From: Microseira wollei NIES-4236
GTDB lineage: Bacteria > Cyanobacteriota > Cyanobacteriia > Cyanobacteriales > Aerosakkonemataceae
Direction of reading: 5' to 3'
Assembly (NCBI RefSeq): GCF_020521235.1
Contig: NZ_BLAY01000006.1
Coordinates: 28,147 to 92,146 of the forward strand
Length of the DNA stretch: 64,000 nt
A program made the translations under genes and the position numbers. Shown here piece after piece: positions 9,783 through 17,379 of this stretch. Within the stretch, counting starts at the first letter, position 1. Every line of letters begins with the position of its first letter. The notes beneath the pieces are model-generated. The model did not search any database, was not told where the DNA came from, and saw nothing but the letters and a program-made list of their open reading frames with translations.

Positions 9783-9959
9783 TGGCTAATGGTTAATGGC
9801 TAATGGCTAATGGTTAATGGTTAATGGCTAATGGCTAATGGTTAATGGCTAATGGCTAATGGCTAATGGCTAATGGCTAATGGCTAATGGCTAATGGCTA
9901 ATGGCTAATGGCTAATGGCTAATGGTTAATGGCTAATGGCTAATGGCTAATGGCTAATG
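9771..9959. repeat. 27-unit heptamer array GCTAATG/GTTAATG
   Basis: About 189 bp of nearly perfect head-to-tail heptamers, mostly GCTAATG with several GTTAATG units, starting inside the last codons of kdpA. This is the short tandemly repeated repetitive (STRR) class known from filamentous cyanobacteria, and it is the longest such array in the window. Confidence 0.93.
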
Positions 9960-9987
9960 TCAGGGAAAATGCTATATTACGAGCTTC

Positions 9988-10146
9988 TAGCAATCAGCAA
10001 TCAGCAATTAGCAATTAGCAATTAGCAATTAGCAATTAGCAATCAGCAATCAGCAATCAGCAATTAGCAATTAGCCATTAGCAATCAGCAATCAGCAATC
10101 AGCAATTAGCAATTAGCAATTAGCAATTAGCAATTAGCAATTAGCT
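9988..10146. repeat. Heptamer array CAATTAG/CAATCAG, opposite orientation
   Basis: About 22 units of CAATTAG or CAATCAG, the reverse complement of a GCTAATT/GCTGATT-type array. It faces the 9771-9959 array across about 28 bp, so the two are loosely inverted. It also supplies the stop codon of the minus-strand gene at 10145-10504. Confidence 0.92.
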
Positions 10147-10504
10147 AATGACCGATGGAATTAAGGTAGGCGTTGAGTTTAGGGGATAGTTCATCAACGA
10201 TTAGGGTAATCCGCTTGCTCTGTTCTTGGGTTAATAGATTTCTTCTGTAGGCACGTCTTAACCAGTTGATGGTTTCGTATAAAGAACCCCTTGCTATTTT
10301 GATGAAACGACGATTGTCTTGGAAGTTATATCGACCTTCTCCTTCTGCAATATTGGCACAGACACTATCGGCAGCCCTAACAATTTGCTTCCCAATAGTC
10401 TCTTTGGTGAAATAGTCCCATTCCTTAACAACGTGCCAAATCTCATCAGCTAGTTTTTCAGACAGTTTGTAAACGTCCAGTTTCTCAAAGCTAGGTTTTC
10501 CCAT
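10145..10504 (-). CDS. Four-helix-bundle protein (S23/Avd-like) inside the kdp operon
   Basis: 119-residue protein of the four-helix-bundle family found in 23S rRNA intervening sequences and related to the Avd accessory protein of diversity-generating retroelements. Diagnostic segments are FEKLDVYKLSEKLADEIW, the IGKQIVRAADSVCANIAEG loop, and RGSLYETINWLRRA. The start is Met at 10504 (MGKPSFEKL); an in-frame upstream Met at 10528 adds only MIGRSGRL. It lies antisense between kdpA and kdpB, flanked on both sides by heptamer arrays, and its TAG stop lies at the array edge. It is not a Kdp component. The family's own function is unclear; nucleic-acid binding is likely. Confidence 0.88.
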   Translation of the reverse strand: MGKPSFEKLDVYKLSEKLADEIWHVVKEWDYFTKETIGKQIVRAADSVCANIAEGEGRYNFQDNRRFIKIARGSLYETINWLRRAYRRNLLTQEQSKRITLIVDELSPKLNAYLNSIGH

Positions 10505-10569
10505 AAGTCTCCCACTTCTTCCTATCACCTAGTCTTCCCCCAGCCAGCCTCACCTTAACCATCAGCCAA

Positions 10570-10634
10570 GAGCAATTAGCAATGAGCAATGAGCAATTAG
10601 CAATGAGCAATTAGCAATTAGCAATTAGCAATCT
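10570..10634. repeat. STRR tract abutting the kdpB start codon
   Basis: Nine or so units of GCAATTA/GCAATGA run right up to the kdpB ATG at 10635, leaving no purine-rich ribosome-binding sequence. Confidence 0.85.
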
Positions 10635-12704
10635 ATGTCCAAACCCATCAAAATACCCAGCGGTCGTCGCGACACCCGCAAACACACACCCAAAGCCAAC
10701 ATGGCAGGACTCTACCAAAGAGCCATCCGGGACGCCTTCCGCAAACTCGACCCCCGCATCGCCGTCAGAAACCCAGTCATGTTCATCGTCTGGGTAGGAA
10801 CAATCATCACCGCCTTAGTCACCATCGACCCCAACTTATTCGGCACCGTACAAGGCGAAAACCAACGACTCCTCAACGGACTAATCACCCTCATCCTCTT
10901 CTTTACCGTCCTATTCGCCAACTTTGCCGAAGCCGTCGCCGAAGGACGAGGGAAAGCGCAAGCTGACACCCTGCGGTCAACTCGTTCCGATACCCTCGCG
11001 CGTAAAATGCTCCCCGATGGCTCAATTCAACAAGTCAGTTCCACCACCCTGCGTCGCGGCGATCAAGTCAAAGTCATCGCAGGCGATATGATTCCCGCCG
11101 ATGGGGAAGTAATTTCCGGAGTCGCCTCCGTCGATGAATCTGCCATTACCGGGGAATCTGCCCCCGTTTTGAAGCAACCCGGAACCGATATCGCCAGTTC
11201 CGTCACCGGGGGTACTCGGATTGTATCCGACGAGTTGGTAATTAAAATTACCGCCGATCCAGGTCAAGGCTTCATTGACCGCATGATATCCCTCGTAGAA
11301 GGGGCAGCGCGCAGCAAAACTCCCAACGAAATCGCCCTCACCGTCTTGCTGGCAGTTTTGACCCAAGTCTTTTTAATCGTCGTCGCCACTACGCCGCCCC
11401 TAGCAAATTACGTCAATACACCAACAACGATCGCTATCCTCATATCCCTCCTCGTCGCCCTCATTCCCACCACCATCGGCGGTTTGCTCAGCGCCATCGG
11501 CATCGCCGGGATGGACAGAGTGGCGCAATTCAACGTCATTGCCACCTCCGGGCGCGCGGTGGAAGCTTGCGGCGATATCAATACCCTGGTTTTGGATAAA
11601 ACCGGCACGATTACTTTGGGCAATCGCTTAGCAGATGAATTCATTCCTGTCAAGGGTCATACGGTAGAAGAAGTCGCGAAAGTAGCCTTAGCTGCCAGCG
11701 TGTTTGACGAAACGCCGGAAGGACGGTCTATCGTGGCATTAGCCGAGCGGCTGCGCGCCAGCGTCGATTTTGACCGCAACCGCGCCGAAGGGGTGGAATT
11801 TTCGGCTAAAACCCGCATGAGCGGCACAAATTTACCCGATGGTAGGGAAGTGCGGAAAGGCGCGGTGGATGCGATTAAGGGCTTTGTGCGTTCCCGCAGC
11901 GGTCAAGTCCCCAAGGACCTCGATGCCGCCTACGAACGAGTTTCTAAGTTAGGAGGCACACCTTTAGCCGTTTGTCAAGATAGGGAAATCTACGGCGTCA
12001 TTTACCTAAAAGATATCGTCAAACCCGGTTTGCGCGAGCGGTTCGACCAACTGCGCCGCATGGGGGTCAAAACCATTATGCTGACGGGAGACAACCGCAT
12101 CACCGCTTCGGTGATAGCCAAAGAAGCAGGGGTGGACGACTTCATCGCCGAAGCGACGCCGGAAGACAAAATAGAAGTCATTCGTAGCGAACAATCTCAG
12201 GGGAAGCTAGTCGCCATGACGGGGGACGGGACAAACGACGCCCCAGCGCTAGCGCAAGCGAATGTGGGACTGGCGATGAACTCGGGGACGCAAGCAGCGA
12301 AAGAAGCGGCGAATATGGTGGACTTGGATTCCGACCCGACTAAATTAATCGATTTGGTGACAATTGGCAAGCAATTGTTAATTACGCGGGGTGCTTTAAC
12401 TACTTTTTCCATCGCCAACGATATCGCCAAATATTTCGCGATTATCCCAACAATTTTCTCCGCTGCTGGGATTGGTGCGCTGAATATTATGGGATTAAAA
12501 AGTCCGCAATCTGCGATTCTTTCGGCTTTGATTTACAACGCTTTGATTATTCCGGCGCTGATTCCCTTAGCACTGACAGGGGTGAAATTCCGTCCCCTGA
12601 CTGCGGATCAATTGCTGCGAAGAAACATTTTACTCTATGGCGTCGGCGGTGTAATCGTTCCGTTTATTGCCATCAAATTGATTGATGTTGTCATTCCTTG
12701 GTAA
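10635..12704 (+). CDS. kdpB: KdpB, P-type ATPase catalytic subunit
   Basis: Catalytic subunit of the KdpFABC potassium pump, 689 residues. The actuator TGES is at 172-175, the phosphorylated Asp321 in DKTGTITLG, the nucleotide-binding KGAVDAIKG, and the hinge [17 protein letters not shown]. The membrane helices include the P-type M4 [16 protein letters not shown]. It couples ATP hydrolysis to K+ uptake through KdpA. The start codon at 10635 is preceded directly by heptamer repeats. kdpF/G and kdpC follow. Confidence 0.97.
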   Translation: MSKPIKIPSGRRDTRKHTPKANMAGLYQRAIRDAFRKLDPRIAVRNPVMFIVWVGTIITALVTIDPNLFGTVQGENQRLLNGLITLILFFTVLFANFAEAVAEGRGKAQADTLRSTRSDTLARKMLPDGSIQQVSSTTLRRGDQVKVIAGDMIPADGEVISGVASVDESAITGESAPVLKQPGTDIASSVTGGTRIVSDELVIKITADPGQGFIDRMISLVEGAARSKTPNEIALTVLLAVLTQVFLIVVATTPPLANYVNTPTTIAILISLLVALIPTTIGGLLSAIGIAGMDRVAQFNVIATSGRAVEACGDINTLVLDKTGTITLGNRLADEFIPVKGHTVEEVAKVALAASVFDETPEGRSIVALAERLRASVDFDRNRAEGVEFSAKTRMSGTNLPDGREVRKGAVDAIKGFVRSRSGQVPKDLDAAYERVSKLGGTPLAVCQDREIYGVIYLKDIVKPGLRERFDQLRRMGVKTIMLTGDNRITASVIAKEAGVDDFIAEATPEDKIEVIRSEQSQGKLVAMTGDGTNDAPALAQANVGLAMNSGTQAAKEAANMVDLDSDPTKLIDLVTIGKQLLITRGALTTFSIANDIAKYFAIIPTIFSAAGIGALNIMGLKSPQSAILSALIYNALIIPALIPLALTGVKFRPLTADQLLRRNILLYGVGGVIVPFIAIKLIDVVIPW

Positions 12705-12716
12705 TGCCCTACTACC

Positions 12717-12748
12717 CAATTAGCAATTAGCAATTAGCAATTAGCAAT
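12717..12748. repeat. STRR tract between kdpB and the small subunit gene
   Basis: Four to five GCAATTA units fill the junction and end 2 bp before the next ATG (12750). Confidence 0.8.
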
Positions 12749-12749
12749 T

Positions 12750-13127
12750 ATGAGCCAAATTCACATGCAATCGCATCTCACATCAAATCCGCTTTTATCA
12801 ACCCTAAAATCCCTCACCCTGAAGGGTGGGGCTACACAAACAAAGACCGCCTGCGCGGTCTTTAAGAATAAAGAAGGTAATCAATCCGGATTTGGGATTG
12901 TACCTGAAACAATTTCTGACATTTGGGGCGAATGGCGGCGTCAAAAGCTACCCTTGTATTTATTCCTGTTACTGTGTTTTAACCTCGTCGTTGCACCTGC
13001 GGTTTTTGCAGCGGGAGGGGAGACACTTTCGCGCACCCAGTCATATGCGCTGGGACTTTTGGGAATTGTGACAGTGGCGCTTTCGATTTATTTATTCGTC
13101 GTCATGTTTCAACCAGAGCGATTTTAA
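12750..13127 (+). CDS. KdpF/KdpG-like small membrane subunit, with an odd N-terminus
   Basis: 125 residues encoded between kdpB and kdpC. The C-terminal ~70 residues look like the cyanobacterial small Kdp protein (annotated as subunit F, or KdpG in Anabaena): a WGEWRRQKLPLYLFLLLCFN anchor, an AAGGETLSRTQSYALGLLG loop, and a second helix ending FVVMFQPERF. By KdpF analogy it should stabilise the KdpABC complex. Residues about 20-47 (LKSLTLKGG...FKNKEG) are encoded by a palindromic repeat and are unlike the rest, so either the repeat has inserted in frame or the true start is further in. No good ribosome-binding site precedes 12750. Confidence 0.8.
   Translation: MSQIHMQSHLTSNPLLSTLKSLTLKGGATQTKTACAVFKNKEGNQSGFGIVPETISDIWGEWRRQKLPLYLFLLLCFNLVVAPAVFAAGGETLSRTQSYALGLLGIVTVALSIYLFVVMFQPERF
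12822..12875. repeat. Hairpin repeat embedded in the coding sequence
   Basis: Within the small kdp gene the sequence CTGAAGGGTGGGGCTACACA leads into a palindrome, AAAGACCGC...GCGGTCTTT at 12842-12863 (9-bp arms, 4-nt loop). The arrangement looks like an intergenic palindromic repeat but lies inside an open frame and adds codons without stopping it. Confidence 0.6.
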
Positions 13128-13132
13128 ACTGC

Positions 13133-13290
13133 TAATGGCTAATGGCTAATGGCTAATGGCTAATGGCTAATAGCTAATAGCTAAGAATAAAGTTATTATC
13201 TCTCCTGACCAATCAGCAATTAGCAATTAGCAATTAACAAGCAATTAGCAATTAGCAATTAGCAATTAGCAATTACCAATTACCAATCAA
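13133..13290. repeat. Two opposed STRR tracts between the small kdp gene and kdpC
   Basis: GGCTAAT units (13133-13182) are followed after about 25 bp by CAATTAG units (13209-13280) reading as the reverse complement. The kdpC ATG at 13293 follows at once. Confidence 0.85.
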
Positions 13291-13292
13291 CT

Positions 13293-13904
13293 ATGATTTT
13301 TATTCGCGAGTTAGTCAAAGCAATTCGAGTTACCCTGGTTCTATGGGTATTGGTGGCGATTATTTATCCCTTGACAATGGTCGCGATTGGACAGTTAATT
13401 TTTCCCTACCAAGCCAATGGAAGTTTGATTAAAAACGCCCAGGGACAAGTTGTAGGTTCGGCTTTAATCGGTCAACCTTTTACCTCCGATCGCTATTTTA
13501 ACAGCCGTCCCAGCACGACCAACTACAGTACAGCAAATCCGAAAAATGATGCAGCGGGAGTGCTGAGAACGGGGGTTTCGGGTACGAGTAATTTAGCACC
13601 GAGTAACCCAGCATTGTTAGAGAGAATTAAAGGTCAAGATTTAACCAGATTGCAAAAAGCAGGGATTCAACCGACGGCAGATTTAGTTTATACATCTGGA
13701 TCTAGCCTCGATCCTCATATTACAAAAGAAGCAGCGATCGCGCAGATAACCAGAGTGGCGCAAGCAAGAGGTTTAGAACCAAATCAACTGGAAAGATTAA
13801 TCAGGCAAAATACCGATGGCAGATTTTTGGGTATTTTTGGCGAACCTGGAGTGAACGTTCTGAAATTAAATTTGGCTTTGGATGCGTTAAATCCTACAAA
13901 CTAG
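13293..13904 (+). CDS. kdpC: KdpC, K+-ATPase assembly/affinity subunit
   Basis: 203 residues, normal for KdpC. A single N-terminal transmembrane helix (about 12-34, VTLVLWVLVAIIYPLTM) is followed by a periplasmic domain with the conserved SALIGQPFTSDRYFNSRPS and DLVYTSGSSLDPHIT. KdpC joins KdpA and KdpB in the pump. It closes the kdpA-B-(F/G)-C operon. Regulation is presumably by potassium or turgor through the divergent kinase/regulator, not shown by sequence alone. Confidence 0.95.
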   Translation: MIFIRELVKAIRVTLVLWVLVAIIYPLTMVAIGQLIFPYQANGSLIKNAQGQVVGSALIGQPFTSDRYFNSRPSTTNYSTANPKNDAAGVLRTGVSGTSNLAPSNPALLERIKGQDLTRLQKAGIQPTADLVYTSGSSLDPHITKEAAIAQITRVAQARGLEPNQLERLIRQNTDGRFLGIFGEPGVNVLKLNLALDALNPTN

Positions 13905-13940
13905 AAAATTAGTTAATGGTAGGAACTGGAATAGACTGTT

Positions 13941-14198
13941 TTATTTGCTGAGTCGATCCAGTTCCTCGCGTAAGACTCGCCGCAGAGTTTCTTCCAATGG
14001 TTCGCGACGCTGTTGCATATATTGGCGCAGAGCATCATTAATTAATGTTTGATAATTACCACCCCCTGCTAGGTGTATTTGTTCGCGAAACCATGCCAAC
14101 ACATCATCATCGAGTCGGATGGTGATGCGAGTTTTCCCCGGTGGATTTGGTTCGATTGCTCCCCGTTTACCTTGACTAAAATCATATTCTGCTTCCAT
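13941..14198 (-). CDS. brnA: BrnA-type antitoxin (CopG/ribbon-helix-helix)
   Basis: 85-residue antitoxin and transcriptional repressor of a BrnT/BrnA type II module. The ribbon-helix-helix motif is KTRITIRLDDDVLAWFREQ, followed by the BrnA signature GGGNYQTLINDALRQYM. It starts 3 bp after the brnT stop, so toxin precedes antitoxin as usual. It should bind the toxin and the promoter at 14478-14500. The gene is intact although the toxin is not. Confidence 0.88.
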   Translation of the reverse strand: MEAEYDFSQGKRGAIEPNPPGKTRITIRLDDDVLAWFREQIHLAGGGNYQTLINDALRQYMQQRREPLEETLRRVLREELDRLSK

Positions 14199-14201
14199 TG
14201 A

Positions 14202-14468
14202 CTATCCCTCTTCATACTGATTTCGCTCACGACGTGTAGCTTGGCGAGCAGAAATTAATCGAATCTCATTACCACGCCATGTGTAGACAACAACCAGAAC
14301 GCGATCAAAAGCATCCATCCCGATCGTGACAAACCGCTCCTCATCAAAACGTTCATCTGGGATAGTAATTGCCAAATCATCTGAAAAAACAGACACCGCA
14401 TCTGCAAAATCAATGCCATGTTTGCGAAGATTTGACGCTGCCTTGTCGCTATCCTACTGATACGCCAT
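14202..14468 (-). pseudogene. brnT: brnT toxin gene with a nonsense codon at position 5
   Basis: BrnT is a small RNase-fold toxin that inhibits translation. Reading from the ATG at 14468 gives M-A-Y-Q-stop, then DSDKAASNLRKHGIDFADA and on to SARQATRRERNQYEEG at 14202. The TAG (14454-14456) stands exactly where BrnT proteins have a conserved Trp before Asp, so TGG has become TAG by one base change. Without it the product would be 88 residues, the usual size. A downstream GTG at 14396 gives only the last 64 residues and lacks the N-terminal strand and the RKHG segment, so activity is doubtful. The catalytic-region residues further on look intact, so the mutation may be recent. Confidence 0.82.
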
Positions 14469-14477
14469 GTATTTATT

Positions 14478-14500
14478 GTATGTACATTTGTACATTGTAC
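14478..14500. promoter_or_regulatory. Candidate BrnA operator, repeated TGTACA
   Basis: Upstream of brnT, GTATGTACATTTGTACATTG contains two self-palindromic TGTACA hexamers 8 bp apart (14481-14486 and 14489-14494), followed by TGTAC. A tandem array of short palindromes is what a ribbon-helix-helix autorepressor would bind. Position just before the toxin ATG supports this; binding is inferred. Confidence 0.55.
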
Positions 14501-14562
14501 CTCTCCAACAAAGAATCTCCCCACAGGCGAGACGCCTACCCCACAAGAATTATTGGAGAGGT
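14499..14562. repeat. 64-bp element with 10-bp terminal inverted repeats
   Basis: ACCTCTCCAA at 14499-14508 is the exact reverse complement of TTGGAGAGGT at 14553-14562. The interior holds AGGCGAGACGCCT, itself palindromic. It looks like a small dispersed palindromic unit between brnT and the kinase gene. Confidence 0.55.
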
Positions 14563-14639
14563 CTATTGCATATTTCTCTCATTCCATCCCAATCCCAGAT
14601 TAGATACGGGACAATCCTTGTGTCAGGAAAGGGGGATTA

Positions 14640-16082
14640 ATGACAAATACTAACTTTGAACCACAGATATTACGCGATCGCTATCAGATTCAACGTCAGT
14701 TGGGACGCAATGCTGGAAGGCGTACCTTACTAGCTCAAGATTTACATACCCAGCAACTGGTTGTACTGAAAATTCTGATGTTTAACAGCGACTTCCGTTG
14801 GGACGATCTCAAACTGTTTGAACGAGAAGCCGAAACCCTCAAATCTCTATCTCATGCCGCAATTCCCCGCTATCAAGATTACTTTGAATTAAACTTGCCC
14901 AATTGCCGAGGGTTTGTACTCGTGCAAACTTATATTGATGCCACCTCGCTGCAAGATTGGATTAAACGGGGGCGAACATTTAGCGAATCAGAGGTGAAAC
15001 AAATCGCTAAAGAGTTACTGAATGTATTGATGTACTTGCACGATCGCAATCCGCCGCTGATTCATCGCGATATCAAGCCCAGCAATATTTTATTAACAAG
15101 CGATCGCACTGCCCATCAAGTGGGAAACTTATACTTAATTGATTTTGGTTCTGTTCAAACCAATGTAAGGAAAACAGGTACGATAACGATTGTCGGAACT
15201 TATGGTTACATGCCACCCGAACAATTCAGCGGACGTGCCTTTCCAGCTTCCGATCTTTATAGTTTGGGAGCAACGTTAATTTACTTGGTGACGGGGACAC
15301 ATCCCGCCGATTTGTTGCAAGAAGATATGCAAATTCAGTTTGAACCTTTGACGCATCTTTCTGCCAGCTTTGTCCAATGGCTCAAGCAAATAACACATCC
15401 AAATCGCTTGCAGCGGTTTACTTCTGCTCAACTTGCTCTGCAAGCGCTGGAGCATCCTAATTTTCAACCCCAACTTGTTGAATCGACTACATCAACTCCT
15501 CTAACCCTGCAAAAACCCGATGGTAGCAAAATTGCTCTTCGCAAGGATACAGAAACTCTTGAGATATATTTACCTCGATATTTACCTGGACGTAATGAGT
15601 GGGAATCAATAGGTTGTTTATTTCTCCTTTTTTTGTTCACGTTGGCTTTCTTTTTATCGGGTCACTCGTCATTCTTGTTGATCAACTTGTGTCTCTTTTT
15701 GTGGGGGACTAGCTGGCTGTGGGAATATTTTTTTGTATGGAACGTAAACCAGTATATCCACATTGATCGAACGTCTATGAGTGCAACTCTCATCAGGTTT
15801 GGAAACGAGCGACGGGTTTTTCAGGCAAGTCGCAAAAGCCTGTACAAATTGACCTATGTGAAGCGCCTTTATCGTCGAGATTCTGAAAGTGGAATTGTAG
15901 AAGTACCGCCAGAGTTAAAGATTTGGGCAAAACAGGGTACTGAAACTAGCTCTTACACCATTGGTAAATCTCGGAGTGCGGACAGTAAAATTGCGTTTTT
16001 TGGCTATCTGACAACGCCAGAAATCGATTGGTTGGCACAAGAATTAAGTGATTGGTTAAAGTTACCAATTACAAGAGAATAG
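14640..16082 (+). CDS. Ser/Thr protein kinase with C-terminal membrane domain
   Basis: 480 residues. Hanks-type kinase domain at about 10-275: the catalytic Lys is Lys44 (VLKIL), the loop HRDIKPSN at 142-149, DFG at 168-170, and activation segment GTYGYMPPEQ. The glycine loop reads LGRNAGRRTLLAQD, a degenerate form of GxGxxG. Two hydrophobic helices follow (about 323-340 and 345-366), then a soluble C-terminal domain of about 110 residues that I do not recognise (PH-like is possible). The start at 14640 is supported by AGGAAAGGGGG eight bases upstream. Substrate unknown; stands alone. Confidence 0.9.
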   Translation: MTNTNFEPQILRDRYQIQRQLGRNAGRRTLLAQDLHTQQLVVLKILMFNSDFRWDDLKLFEREAETLKSLSHAAIPRYQDYFELNLPNCRGFVLVQTYIDATSLQDWIKRGRTFSESEVKQIAKELLNVLMYLHDRNPPLIHRDIKPSNILLTSDRTAHQVGNLYLIDFGSVQTNVRKTGTITIVGTYGYMPPEQFSGRAFPASDLYSLGATLIYLVTGTHPADLLQEDMQIQFEPLTHLSASFVQWLKQITHPNRLQRFTSAQLALQALEHPNFQPQLVESTTSTPLTLQKPDGSKIALRKDTETLEIYLPRYLPGRNEWESIGCLFLLFLFTLAFFLSGHSSFLLINLCLFLWGTSWLWEYFFVWNVNQYIHIDRTSMSATLIRFGNERRVFQASRKSLYKLTYVKRLYRRDSESGIVEVPPELKIWAKQGTETSSYTIGKSRSADSKIAFFGYLTTPEIDWLAQELSDWLKLPITRE

Positions 16083-16086
16083 GCTG

Positions 16087-16333
16087 ACATCTTGCACCAG
16101 TCTTTTTGTAGGTTGGGTTTCGTACCTCAACCCAACCTACGCGATCTTCGCAGACTCAGATCTTGCACCTGCCTAATCACCCGCCAGGGAATCAATTCCA
16201 AAGGCTTTCAGCGAAAGTCCTCTCAAGAGGACTAAATGCTTGCTATATATAGATTCAGTCCATTTCAATGGAATGCGCGCTACTCGCTATGGGAATTGAT
16301 TCCACGGCGGGTGAATGGACTGGTGCAAGATGT
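16087..16333. repeat. Nested palindromic element
   Basis: Outer arms ACATCTTGCACCAGTC (16087-16102) and GACTGGTGCAAGATGT (16318-16333) are perfect 16-bp inverted repeats. Inside lies a second pair, CACCCGCC-A-GGGAATCAATTCC (16178-16199) and GGAATTGATTCC-AC-GGCGGGTG (16292-16313). Inside that are two tight hairpins, AGTCCTCT/AGAGGACT and TCCATT/AATGGA. The left part also contains an AGGTTGGGTT...AACCCAACCT hairpin (about 16112-16138). No ORF. The RNA would fold into one long branched stem. Confidence 0.65.
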
Positions 16334-16464
16334 GAACAGACTAATTTACGGAAGAAACTGGCGATCGCGTAGCTAGCCGCAAGGCAATATCGCTTCCGAT
16401 GCAGCTAAAACTATCGCCAGCATTGCTACAAAGTTGTTACCAACGTTTGGCTTGGCTACCGATT

Positions 16465-16765
16465 AGGTGATGCGATTGAGCGGGATGCGCTTGGTGAACT
16501 ACCACACACTGACCTACGGTACAGTATGGGCTTCCCAATTCATCGGGAATCGCCGCCAGAACTCCATAATTCCTTTGGTCTTACATTCCCTCCAAGGGCA
16601 GGAGTCCTGGTTCCCAAGACCCATAGCTTTTTCTTGCAACGGCTCGGCTGAGCGTTCGACTGAGCGCTCACGCCGAAGTCTTCGCCGAACGCCCTGTACC
16701 TATGAAGCTCTGGTTTTCGCTTACGGCAGTGAGGGTCAAGATCGTTCAATCATACCATAAGAGTT
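16465..16765 (-). mobile_element. Probable right-end remnant of an IS200/IS605 (TnpB) element
   Basis: On the minus strand the segment reads through a Gly/Arg-rich stretch into GAATTGGGAAGCCCATAC and ends at a hairpin before GTGTGTGGTAGTTCAC. This GGGAAGCCC...GTAGTTCAC end is familiar from cyanobacterial IS605-type elements, where the tnpB 3' end overlaps the guide (omega) RNA scaffold. No TnpB frame survives here; only the end is left. Short ORFs across it are not convincing proteins. The identification rests on recall of such ends and needs an alignment. Confidence 0.4.
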
Positions 16766-17011
16766 GGTTCGTTTCGTTGCATCGTAGCAATTTTTCAGCA
16801 ATTTACCAATAGATATGTGGTGAAAATTAGGATTTTTATATTTTTGGTAATTCACCTTTTTTCTCGATGAATCCGCACAGGTAAATTTGCTACTTAGCGC
16901 ATGGGTGAAATGGCAAAAAGGCGAAAATATGAAAATTTATATTTCTGAAATTACGCCAAGGCGAAAATCTAAATAAAAACCTCGCGCTCGCTCACAGCCC
17001 ATAATAAAATA

Positions 17012-17216
17012 TCATTCAAATTCCTCTGGATTAATCCCAATGGCTCTTAACTGCAAGAGCCAAAAGCTCAGCGCGAAGACGTTCCTGTTCAGCACGTTGA
17101 CGTTCTTGTTCGGCGCGAAGACGTTCTTGTTCGGCGCGAAGACGTTCCCCGGCTGCTATTTCTTCTATACTGGGAAATCTATGATACTGTTGGTAAATTG
17201 ATCGCAGCTTCTGTTC
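17012..17216 (-). pseudogene. C-terminal tail of a Uma2/DUF820-like protein, frameshifted
   Basis: Minus-strand translation gives FPSIEEIAAGERLRAEQE with further heptad-like RLRAEQE copies and then AELLAL. Shifting frame near 17055 restores the canonical ending LRAIGINPEEFE before a stop at 17012-17014. That coiled tail and ending are typical of Uma2 (PD-(D/E)XK-like) proteins of cyanobacteria. The nuclease domain is missing, and an in-frame stop lies upstream of 17216. A related PD-(D/E)XK family with the same tail is also possible. Confidence 0.5.
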
Positions 17217-17225
17217 CTAATCTTC

Positions 17226-17286
17226 CAGTCCATTTCAATGGACTTTCGCTATTAGCCCTGCACTTGACTCCCCGGCGGGTTTGGAC
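17226..17286. repeat. Partial second copy of the palindromic element
   Basis: AGTCCATTTCAATGGACT (8-bp stem) followed by TTCGCTATTAGCC and ending CCCCGGCGGGT matches the right half of the element at 16087-16333, which suggests a truncated copy. The rest of 16766-17379 shows no intact gene. Confidence 0.5.
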
Positions 17287-17379
17287 AAGGGGATTGATTC
17301 GCCAACAGCATCATTGATTAAGAGGTGGGTAAGCGGTTAGGAGCAAGATCTGAGTTGATAAACTTGCCCAGTTTCTCAA

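Noticed and set aside
9771..10146. Possible CRISPR array from dense repeats near kdpA
   Set aside because: Seven-base units without spacers; these are STRR tandem repeats.
16467..16760. 97-codon plus-strand frame in the IS605-like region
   Set aside because: Sequence fits the reverse strand of a transposon end better; biased Arg/Ser composition and no homology seen.
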